From contig NZ_RRYT01000022.1 in assembly GCF_006363815.1 (NCBI RefSeq), positions 21,579 through 85,578 on the forward strand: a stretch of DNA of 64,000 nucleotides. Direction: 5' to 3'. The notes below the pieces were generated by a model. It was not told where the DNA came from, did not search any database, and worked only from the letters and a program-made list of their open reading frames with translations. Positions 7,846 to 15,360 of the stretch are shown piece after piece. Positions within the stretch are counted from its first letter, which is position 1, and every line of letters begins with the position of its first letter. The translations under genes were made by a program, and so were the position numbers. This DNA comes from Thermomonospora catenispora. GTDB lineage: Bacteria > Actinomycetota > Actinomycetes > Streptosporangiales > Streptosporangiaceae.

Positions 7846-9273
7846 GTGACGATGATTCGCAGGCTCGGTGCGCTGCTCATCGCGACGCCCGTTGCGACGG
7901 GAGTGATCCTGACCGGCGGTCCGGGCTCGGCGAGCGCGATATGGGGGCAGGTCACCGCCCCCGCGGACGGCGCCCTGATCACCAGCGGCGCCCAGGTGAC
8001 CGCCCAGGCCCGGTACTCGGGGATCAGCATGCAGCTGCGCGTCACCGTTCCCGGCGGCGGCGATCAGTTCCTCACCAGCGGCGGAGGGTCGGGCACCCTC
8101 TCGGCGCCCATCTCGATCGGCGTGAACGGCAAGTACACCGTCCGCCTGATGGGCTCCCTCACCAAGCACGTCTACGACTCCAACACCTTCACCGTGCGCA
8201 TCCCGCCGGCGGCGCCGTCCGGCGTCTCGGCGCAGGCCTCGGGCAACACCCTGACCGTCAGCTGGAACCTCGGCCTGGAGGACGACCTCACCGGCTACAA
8301 GGTGAGCGCGGGTCAGTACGGCTCCGCGTCCGGATCCACCGCGACCTTCTGCTCGGGGACGACCTGCACCAAGAAGTTCACCATCCCCGCGGGGAGCACC
8401 GGGTCGGCGACCGTCAGCGTCCGGGCCGTCCGGTCCAACGGCACCGGAGGCACCATCACCTCCAGCCCGACCTCCCGCACCGTCCAGCTCGCCGGCCCCG
8501 CCGCCTCCGGGGGCGGCGCCACCGGCGGCGGGAACACCGGCGGCGGCAACACGGGCGGAGGCGCCATCTCGGTCGGCAACCTGCCCCCCGTCCCGGGCTC
8601 CGGCACCGAGAGCGGCGGCACCCCGCTGACCCCGTTCAACGAGCAGTCCCCGGTCACGCTGCCGAACGTGCAGCCCGAGGGGGCCACCCCCGGCTTCGCC
8701 TATCCGGAGCCGGTCGTCGCCGGGCAGAACGCCGGCGGCCCGGATCCGAACGCCCTCGCCCGCCTGCAGTGGGGCAAGAGCATCGCCCTGGCGCTGATCC
8801 TGCTGGTGATCGCCGCGCACCTGGGCACCTGGACCCGCCGCATGCGCGTCGCCCAGGCGGGCGTCAGCAGCCACGGCATGGCGGCCAGGATCGCCCGCAG
8901 CGGGTCCGGCCGGGACCGGGTCAAGAAGGCCCAGGAGCACATCGCCCGAGCCGAGGCCATGGCCAAGGCCGCGACCGGATCGCGCTCCACCAGGAATTCC
9001 GCCAAGAAGTCGCCCGAGTCCCGGCCCGAGGCCTCCGCCCGGCGGCCCGGCGCCAGGACCGGCCGGCACGCCAAGACCGGCACGGCCGCCGCCCCCGCCC
9101 GTCCCGCCAGGCCCGCCGCCTCCGTCCCCGGCCCGCGTCCGGCCACGGCGCCGGCGAACGGGCCGAACACCGGCACCGGCGCCGAGGCGGCCCCACAGGC
9201 CCCGGAGCGGGACGTCCCGGTCTCCCGCGGCGCCGGGTACCGCTTCGTCCCGCCGGGCCGCCGCTCCTCCTGA
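7846..9273 (+). CDS. Secreted, membrane-anchored fibronectin type III protein
   Basis: A 475-residue exported protein of unknown function. GTG 7846 is used; an ATG two codons later is equally possible. A signal peptide (RRLGALLIATPVATGVIL...SASA) is followed by an Ig-like beta domain (~34-123), an Fn3 domain (PPAAPSGVSAQASGNTLTVSWN, to ~217), a Gly/Thr-rich linker (GGGATGGGNTGGGNTGGG), a membrane helix at ~312-330 (SIALALILLVIAAHLGTW) and a long basic, Ala/Pro-rich cytoplasmic tail. It lies between the tad pilin genes and the helicase. It could be an adhesin or surface scaffold linked to the pilus, but this is only positional inference. Confidence 0.8.
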   Translation: MTMIRRLGALLIATPVATGVILTGGPGSASAIWGQVTAPADGALITSGAQVTAQARYSGISMQLRVTVPGGGDQFLTSGGGSGTLSAPISIGVNGKYTVRLMGSLTKHVYDSNTFTVRIPPAAPSGVSAQASGNTLTVSWNLGLEDDLTGYKVSAGQYGSASGSTATFCSGTTCTKKFTIPAGSTGSATVSVRAVRSNGTGGTITSSPTSRTVQLAGPAASGGGATGGGNTGGGNTGGGAISVGNLPPVPGSGTESGGTPLTPFNEQSPVTLPNVQPEGATPGFAYPEPVVAGQNAGGPDPNALARLQWGKSIALALILLVIAAHLGTWTRRMRVAQAGVSSHGMAARIARSGSGRDRVKKAQEHIARAEAMAKAATGSRSTRNSAKKSPESRPEASARRPGARTGRHAKTGTAAAPARPARPAASVPGPRPATAPANGPNTGTGAEAAPQAPERDVPVSRGAGYRFVPPGRRSS

Positions 9274-9394
9274 ACGCCTCCTGAGCGCCTCCTGAGCGCC
9301 CTGCACGCCCTCGCGCGCTCTGCCCCGCCGGGAGGCGGCCCCGGCCGTGTGAGAGAGCGCCCCGGGCCGTGTGAAAGAGCGGGCCGGCGCGGCG

Positions 9395-11908
9395 CTATCG
9401 GTCCGCGCCGCCCGGAGCTTCGCGGAGCAGCTCCTCCAGCAGCAGGACGGCGCCCCGCTTGTCCAGCGGCTCGTTGCCGTTCCCGCATTTGGGGGACTGG
9501 ATGCACGAGGGGCAGCCCGACTCGCACTCGCATGCCGCGATCGCCTCACGGGTGGCGCGCAGCCACGTCGCCGCGTCGCGATACCCCCGTTCGGCGAAGC
9601 CCGCGCCGCCCTCGTGCCCGTCGTACACGAACACGGTGAGCATCCCCGTGTCCGGATGCAGCGCCGTGGAGACCCCGCCGATGTCCCACCGGTCACAGGT
9701 GGCGAACAGCGGCAGCAGGCCGATCGAGGCGTGCTCGGCGGCGTGCGCGGCCCCCGGCAGGTCCACGCCGCCCAGGCCGCGCAGCCGGTCCTCCGGCAGC
9801 GTCCACCACACCGCGCGGGTGCGCAGGGTGCGCGGCGGCAGGTCGAGCGGCATCTCCCCCAGGATCTCGCCGGACTGCAGCCGCCGCATCTGGTACGCCA
9901 CCACCTGGCGGGTGACCTCGACCGTGCCGAAGCACAACGCGGCCCGCCCCCAGGACGCCGAACGCAGCGTCTCGATGATGCGGATGTCGGTGACGTCCCG
10001 GGCGGTGGTGGAGTAGTCCGGCTCGGCGGCTTCCACCAGCGCCACCGCCTCCTCCAGGTCCAGCTCCTGCACCAGGAACGTCTCGCCCTGATGCAGATAG
10101 ACGGCCCCCTGATGAACGGTGGTGTGCGCGGAGGCCTCGTCGACCGTGCCCAGCAGCCGCCCGGTGGAGGCCTCCACCACCTGGATCGCCGGGCCGCCCG
10201 CCCCACGGATGTCGGCCAGGTCCGTGGCCCGCTCCCGCCGCGTCCAGTACCAGCCGGTCGCCCGCCGCCGCAGCATCCCGCGCCCCACCAGATCCTCCAG
10301 CACCTCGGCCGAGGCCGGGCCGAACAGCTCCAGATCCTCCGCCGTCAACGGCAGCTCGGCGGCGGCCGCGCACAGATGAGGACCCAGCACATAGGGGTTG
10401 TCGGGGTCCAGCACGGTCGCCTCGACGGGCGTGCCGAAGATCGCCTCCGGATGGTGCACCAGATAGGTGTCGAGCGGATCGTCGCGGGCCACCAGCACCG
10501 CCAGCGCCTCCTGGCCGGCCCGTCCGGCCCGTCCCGCCTGCTGCCACAGCGACGCCCGGGTCCCCGGCCAGCCGCACACCAGCACGGCGTCCAGCCCGGA
10601 GACGTCCACCCCCAGCTCCAGCGCGTTCGTCGACGCCAGCCCGATGATCTCGCGCGAACGCAGCGCCGCCTCCAGCGCCCGCCGATCCTCGGCCAGATAT
10701 CCGGCGCGGTAGGCCGCCACCCGCTCGGCCAGCGCGGGATCGGTCTCCTCCAGTGCGCGGCGGGCGCTCAGCGCGACCGACTCGGCGCCGCGCCGGGACC
10801 GCACGAACGCCAGCGTCTGCACGTCCTGGGCCACCAGATCGGCGAGCAGATCGGCGGCCTCGGCGGTGGCGGTGCGCCGCACCGGCGCCCCTCGCTCGCC
10901 CCGCAGGTCCGTCAGCGGCGGCTCCCACAGCGCGAACGAGGCGGCGGCACGCGGCGAGGCGTCGTCCGCCACCGCCGTCACGGGCGTCCCGGTCAGCCGG
11001 CCGGCGGTCACGGCGGGCTCGGCGGTCGTGGCCGAGGCGAGGATGAACACCGGCGAGGATCCGTACCGTGCGCACACCCGCCGCAGCCGCCGGATGATCT
11101 GGGCCACGTGCGAGCCGAACACGCCCCGATATCCGTGCGCCTCGTCGATGATCACGTACCGGAGGCGGCGCAGGAACGCCGCCCAGCGGGCGTGCCCCGG
11201 CAGGATCGACCGGTGCAGCATGTCGGGGTTGGTCAGCACGTAGTCGGCGTACCGCCGCACCCAGCTCCGTTCATCGGGCGGCGTGTCCCCGTCGTAGGTC
11301 GCCGCCCGCACCGCGGCCAGCTTCAGGGACCGCAGCGAACGGAGCTGATCGGCCGCCAGCGCCTTGGTCGGCGCCAGATACAGCACCGTCCCCTTCCCGC
11401 CGTGGGCGGCCCCCGCTCGCGCGCCCCGGCGACGCCGCGCGGCGGCGCCGGGCACCGCGTCGGCCACAGACCCGGCTATCGACCCGGCCATCGCGGCGGA
11501 CGGTGCGTCGGGCGCCGTGCCGGGGGCGCCCTCCCCGTCGTCCTCGCCGAGGACGGCGGTGAGCGCGGGCAGCAGATAGGCCAGGGACTTGCCCGAGGCG
11601 GTGCCGGTGGCGACGATCACCGAGCGGCCGGCGCGGGCGTGCTCGGCGGCCTCGACCTGATGCCGCCAGGGCCGCTCGATCCCGGCCAGGGCCAGCCGCC
11701 GGACCAGCAGGTCGGGAACCCACGACGGCCAGTCGGCGGGATCGCCCGGACGCGCCGGAACGGTGTGCACATGAGTCACCCGGCCGCGTCGCCGAGGGTC
11801 GGCGAGCAGCCTGTCCAGCGGGCCGCCGCTGGTGGCCGACGAGTGGTCCGTCCGGTCGGCGGCTGAAGATCGGGAACTTTGTGCGGCCACAGGTTTCCAG
11901 TCTGACAT
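9395..11908 (-). CDS. MrfA/YprA-type DEAD/DEAH helicase with DUF1998 zinc site
   Basis: An 837-residue superfamily 2 DNA helicase (Rv3649 and B. subtilis MrfA type, the latter acting in mitomycin-lesion repair). It shows Walker A ATGTASGKSL with Lys107, DEAH at 255-258, a helicase C domain (VLVCGWPGTRASLWQQAGRAGRAG), and a C-terminal DUF1998 cysteine cluster with C795-x3-C799-x2-C802-x5-C808. The start is set at ATG 11908; a longer frame to 12499 would run antisense through bldG and is rejected. Ribosome binding is weak, and a downstream GTG is possible. This helicase neighbours tad genes in many actinobacteria and the bldG gene in Streptomyces, both seen here. Confidence 0.92.
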   Translation of the reverse strand: MSDWKPVAAQSSRSSAADRTDHSSATSGGPLDRLLADPRRRGRVTHVHTVPARPGDPADWPSWVPDLLVRRLALAGIERPWRHQVEAAEHARAGRSVIVATGTASGKSLAYLLPALTAVLGEDDGEGAPGTAPDAPSAAMAGSIAGSVADAVPGAAARRRRGARAGAAHGGKGTVLYLAPTKALAADQLRSLRSLKLAAVRAATYDGDTPPDERSWVRRYADYVLTNPDMLHRSILPGHARWAAFLRRLRYVIIDEAHGYRGVFGSHVAQIIRRLRRVCARYGSSPVFILASATTAEPAVTAGRLTGTPVTAVADDASPRAAASFALWEPPLTDLRGERGAPVRRTATAEAADLLADLVAQDVQTLAFVRSRRGAESVALSARRALEETDPALAERVAAYRAGYLAEDRRALEAALRSREIIGLASTNALELGVDVSGLDAVLVCGWPGTRASLWQQAGRAGRAGQEALAVLVARDDPLDTYLVHHPEAIFGTPVEATVLDPDNPYVLGPHLCAAAAELPLTAEDLELFGPASAEVLEDLVGRGMLRRRATGWYWTRRERATDLADIRGAGGPAIQVVEASTGRLLGTVDEASAHTTVHQGAVYLHQGETFLVQELDLEEAVALVEAAEPDYSTTARDVTDIRIIETLRSASWGRAALCFGTVEVTRQVVAYQMRRLQSGEILGEMPLDLPPRTLRTRAVWWTLPEDRLRGLGGVDLPGAAHAAEHASIGLLPLFATCDRWDIGGVSTALHPDTGMLTVFVYDGHEGGAGFAERGYRDAATWLRATREAIAACECESGCPSCIQSPKCGNGNEPLDKRGAVLLLEELLREAPGGADR

Positions 11909-12136
11909 CCTGGGCAAGAGGTGGAGATATGTCCCGGCGGCGACGGCGGTAACCCCCGCCCCTCGCGCCGGGCTCACCGCATGGGCCGAGCCTGCGCCCC
12001 TGGAGGCCGATCCGTGCGGTGGCCTGTGCGGAGGGCTGTCACCTGGCGGAATCGTGTATGAGTGACGTCGGGTCGTGGTTGAATCACGGCGGGGTTCCGT
12101 TGCCCCGGACCACTGCGGCACGGCGCTGGAGGATCT

Positions 12137-12490
12137 GTGGACCTGAAGGTGAACGACTACACCACCGACGATGGCCTCACCGTCATCAGCGTGGAAGGCG
12201 AGATCGACGTCTACACGGCGCCGAAGCTTCGTGAGAAGCTGATCGATCTGGTCAACAAGGGTAAGTTTCACCTCCTCGTGGACATGGAGAAGGTCGAGTT
12301 CCTGGACTCGACCGGGCTCGGCGTCCTGGTCGGCGGGCTCAAGCGGGTGCGCGCCCACGACGGCTCGCTGGAACTGGTGTGCACCCAGGAGCGGATCTTG
12401 AAGATCTTCCGGATCACCGGGCTGACCAAGGTCTTCGGCATTCACGACTCCATCGAGGAGGCCCAGGAGAAGCGCAAGAGCGCCAAGTAG
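12137..12490 (+). CDS. bldG: Anti-sigma factor antagonist BldG (STAS domain)
   Basis: A 117-residue single STAS domain. Anti-anti-sigma proteins bind anti-sigma kinases in their dephosphorylated state; BldG is required for aerial growth and antibiotic production in Streptomyces. The phosphorylatable Ser is S58 in LDSTGLGVL, the conserved STAS loop. GTG 12137 has GGAGGA seven bases before it. It is divergent from the helicase gene and followed after 25 bases by the kinase-like partner, the same order as helicase-bldG-partner in Streptomyces, which supports the orthology. The ~228-base divergent region upstream should hold its promoter, but I cannot pick boxes with confidence. Confidence 0.92.
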   Translation: MDLKVNDYTTDDGLTVISVEGEIDVYTAPKLREKLIDLVNKGKFHLLVDMEKVEFLDSTGLGVLVGGLKRVRAHDGSLELVCTQERILKIFRITGLTKVFGIHDSIEEAQEKRKSAK

Positions 12491-12515
12491 ACGACGCACC
12501 GAGACGGCCCCCGAG

Positions 12516-12986
12516 ATGGCGACAGTTGAGGTCTCGTTCAGCGCGCTCCCCGTTCATGTCCGGACGGCGCGCCTGATCGTCGCAGCCGTGGCCCGGCGCA
12601 GCGGCGTCCCCGAGACGCTGTTGGACGAGGTCCGGCTGGCGGTCGCGGAGGCGTGCTCGCGGGCGGTGGAGGCCCATCAGCGGCATTGCCCCGACGAGCC
12701 CGTCCGGCTGGAGTTGAGCGGTGACGGACGCCGCTTCGAGGTCGTCGTGAGCGATGCGGTCCCCGGTGACGACGCGGCGGGCGGTGCGGACATCGATCCG
12801 GTGTCCGCCGCGTCGGCCCCGGGCCGGGACGGTTCCGACCCTTCCGCAGGCCCCGCCGACCTCGGCCTGGCCGACGCGGCGGAACTCGGGCTCGCGGTGA
12901 TCCAAGGTCTCGTCGACGACGTCAAGATCGACACCACCCCCAAGGGGGTCCAGATCCGTATGAGCTGGCCCCTGCGCGACGCCTGA
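12516..12986 (+). CDS. RsbW-like anti-sigma partner of BldG (degenerate GHKL ATPase)
   Basis: A 156-residue GHKL-fold protein that would bind BldG and possibly a sigma factor. The N-box reads DEVRLAVAEACSRAVEAH: the Asn that normally coordinates Mg-ATP (EACxNAV) is Arg. After RFEVVVSDA there is an acidic, Asp/Ala/Gly-rich insert of roughly 50 residues, then LGLADAAELGLAVIQGLVDDVKI replaces the usual glycine-rich lid. Orthologues beside bldG in Streptomyces have, from memory, the same EACSRAV form, so this is a conserved variant, not decay. The gene follows bldG by 25 bases, likely in one transcript. Whether it phosphorylates BldG is doubtful given the missing Asn. Confidence 0.85.
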   Translation: MATVEVSFSALPVHVRTARLIVAAVARRSGVPETLLDEVRLAVAEACSRAVEAHQRHCPDEPVRLELSGDGRRFEVVVSDAVPGDDAAGGADIDPVSAASAPGRDGSDPSAGPADLGLADAAELGLAVIQGLVDDVKIDTTPKGVQIRMSWPLRDA

Positions 12987-14416
12987 TCATCGTCGGGCCC
13001 GTCGCCCGCGAGGCGTCCACGGCCCGGCCACCGCGACGATCTGCGCCCGGCCGGCGGGCGCAGGCGGGGCCGGGCGCCGCATCCGGCCGTTCCCCACATC
13101 CCGGACGGGTTTGGTGCTGTGCGGCCCGTCCGGCGATGTTCTCATCTCCTCGCTTGTCTTCGTTCCGAACGGAACCCGCGACACGCCGCCGGCGGGCCTG
13201 CCGCGGCGTCGCCGGCCCCGACGGCCGTGCGGCGGTTTCCGCGCCGGGCCTTGAGCGGCCTCGGCTCGGCCTCGGCGTGGGCCATCGGGGGACCTCTTCG
13301 GCGTGGGTGCGGGTGATGGCTCCGCACCCGCGCAAGGGCCCTCACCATTTCAAGATCATCGATCCGCTCCGCCGTCGCCGACGTCCATACGGCCCGGCCG
13401 GTGGACGGCCGAAGGCAGGGGCGGAGACGGGAGATCCGCCGAGGCCCCTGCGTGGAGCCTGCGGAGGGCATGCCGGCGGGGCCGGCCGGAGGAGGGCGCG
13501 GGCGGAGTCGAGAGGCCCGCCGAGGTCCGCGCCCGAGACCTGTGGACGGTGACCGGTGAGGGCGGGGGCGGGGCCGAAGGGCCGCCGAGGCTCGCACAGG
13601 GGGATTGCGGGCGGTGGTCGTCGGCGCGGACGGGCGAGAGGCCCGCGGAGATCTGCGCCGGAGACCTTGTGGGCGGCGGTCGCGAGTGAGACCTGTGGGC
13701 GGTGGTTGTGAGCCGACCGGGGTGGTTGTGAGCCGGCCGGAGAGGGCATGGCGAGGGTGGGAGGTCGGCCGAGGCTCGTGCTCAGGGCCTGTGGACGACG
13801 ATGGCGGGCCGACCGAGCAGGCGCGGGCGGGGACGCGGGCGGAAGCGGGGAGAGCGCTGAGGCTCCTCTGGGCGCGTTCAGAACCCAGGGCGGCCCATGG
13901 CGCGGAGGCGACGCCCCGCGCGGCCCGAAGGGGAAGTCCGCCGGTCCGCCGGGGCGCTCCACGGCCCCGCTGCGGGGCGCCGCACGGTCCTCCCCCGGAG
14001 CCGCATGGCGAGCGGCGGCCCGCACGAGCGGCGGTCCGGCTTCCTGCCGTCCTTGCAGAGGCGGTCTTCGGTGTGCCTCGCGGGGGCGGCCTCCGGTGCG
14101 CCCTGGGGACCGCACGTCCGCATGACGGCCCGGCGGGACTCGGGGAGCGAGGGACCGGGGCGGCCGGGATCACCGGGACCGCGGGCGGGGCGCCGCACCC
14201 GCGCCATGGGCGCCGAAGGCCGACCCCGTGAGCGCTGGCGCACGGCGAAGCGGCGGGGTGCGCCCGCCGTGACCGTCGGAAGCCGGGCCCTGAGGCCGTC
14301 AGCGCCCGGCGGGCGGCCGGAGGGGGCCGAGAGCGGCGGTGCGATCGGATAGAGAGGGCGTGACGAACGCCGATGGGCGCCTGCAGGGCGCCGTGCACGG
14401 AGAAGGGAGAGCGGAC
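12987..14416. other. Gene-poor 1.4 kb region
   Basis: No gene supported. Several long open frames exist on both strands, but all are Arg/Pro/Gly-rich products of extreme GC content, with no domain, ribosome-binding site or conserved neighbour relation. The central part (about 13436-13810) consists of imperfect repeats described separately. The right part (13900-14300) is plain GC-rich sequence. AGAAGGGAGAG near 14400 is the ribosome-binding region of the next gene. Confidence 0.5.
13436..13810. repeat. Degenerate direct-repeat block
   Basis: A motif of the form GCCGAGG(C/T)(C/T)CG...GACCTGTGGGCGGTGG recurs in altered form at about 13436, 13518, 13584, 13640, 13690 and 13768. Examples are CCCGAGACCTGTGGACGGTG (13531-13550), CGGAGACCTTGTGGGCGGCG (13659-13678) and GAGACCTGTGGGCGGTGG (13688-13705). 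A short direct repeat GGTTGTGAGCCG(A/G)CCGG follows at 13704 and 13722. The copies are too diverged and irregular for a CRISPR array. They look like decayed tandem duplications of noncoding DNA. Confidence 0.5.
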
Positions 14417-14839
14417 ATGAGCAGCGAGCTCGAGGAAGGGCTGGAGCTCAGGCTGGACTTCGGCAAGCTGGCCGCGGTCGCGGCGACGGGGGCGCAGGTG
14501 GTGCCCGTCGTGCTGCAGGACGCCGACAGCGGTGAGGTCCTGTTCGTGGGATACGCCAACGACGAGGCGCTGAAGGCGTCGCTGGAGGAGGGCATCGCCG
14601 TGCTGTGGTCCACGTCCCGCAACGAGCTGTGGCGCAAGGGGGCGACGTCGGGGGACACGCTGGCCCTGGTCGAGGTCCGCGTCAACTGTGAGCAGAACTC
14701 GCTGCTCTACCTGGTGCGGCCGACGACGGGCGGGGCGTGCCACACCAGGACGCCCTCGGGACGGTCGCGTCGCACCTGCTACTACCGGGCGATCGGGGAC
14801 GACGGCGCGCTCCGTCCCGTGCCGGGCGCCTTCGCATAG
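14417..14839 (+). CDS. HisI-family phosphoribosyl-AMP cyclohydrolase homologue with altered metal motif
   Basis: A 140-residue HisI-fold protein. True HisI opens the adenine ring of phosphoribosyl-AMP in histidine synthesis using Zn and Mg. The family pattern is clear: VGYANDEALKASLEEGIAVLWSTSRNELWRKGATSG matches the substrate-binding half, and the three Zn-type Cys are present (C91, C108, C121). But the usual DCDxD Mg motif is N90-C-E-Q-N94, and the CHxG-x-SCFY end is stretched to CHTRTPSGRSRRTCYY, about six residues longer. No other his genes are near. It may be a paralogue acting on another substrate, or inactive as a cyclohydrolase. ATG 14417 follows GAAGGGAGAG; the longer frame from 14339 lacks support. 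Confidence 0.8.
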   Translation: MSSELEEGLELRLDFGKLAAVAATGAQVVPVVLQDADSGEVLFVGYANDEALKASLEEGIAVLWSTSRNELWRKGATSGDTLALVEVRVNCEQNSLLYLVRPTTGGACHTRTPSGRSRRTCYYRAIGDDGALRPVPGAFA

Positions 14840-15360
14840 ACGCGGTCGCGTTCGAGACGGCGAGCGGGGGCGGACGGGAGGGGCGGGCGGGGCGCGCCGG
14901 GCACCGGTGATCGTTTTCTCCGGAGAGAAATGATCATTCCTGGATGCCGGTTTCCGGGGGTCGGCGGCGGATCGTCCCGTGCGATATGAGACCGTCTTCT
15001 GGGCGATTTTCGGTGATCTTGAAATTTGGGCTGAGTGGTTAAAACTGTTTACCGTTGGCCCGGAGACGGGGGATGGGTGCCGGTGTCGGCGAGAAAATTG
15101 TGACAGATGATGCGCGTGATGCGTTGATCCTCCGACAGCAGCCTTCTGACCTGCGATGATGGGTGCAGGGAAAATTTTGCTGGTATGCCGTTCCGGCCTT
15201 GTGGAAAGTCCACTGATGAGGCTTCTCATTCGAGTGGAGGATGCATAGACTCCCGGCACCCGCTGTGCCCTGCGAGGTGTCCGAATTGTCCCCGCGGGGT
15301 AAGCGGTAAAGATCGCCCCCATCGGCGATCTCCAACGCAACGCCCTGTCGAGGAGGACGG
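14840..15360. other. Intergenic region upstream of hppA, 521 bp
   Basis: No gene. Position 14908-14936 forms a small hairpin (GATC..TTCTC-cgga-GAGAA..GATC) that could end the HisI transcript. The stretch 14985-15250 is the most AT-rich part of the window's left half and is a likely promoter and long leader for hppA. AGGAGG at 15351-15356 precedes the hppA ATG by four bases. I see no match to a known riboswitch class. Confidence 0.45.

Noticed and set aside
11909..12499. 197-residue N-terminal extension of the helicase
   Set aside because: It would be antisense to bldG; the family N-terminus and the intergenic gap fit ATG 11908.
13436..13810. Possible CRISPR array
   Set aside because: Repeat units are diverged and irregularly spaced, spacers are not unique sequences of equal length, and no cas genes are present.
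15213..15220. CTGATGAG resembling a hammerhead ribozyme core
   Set aside because: No GAAA box and no flanking stems in the required arrangement.
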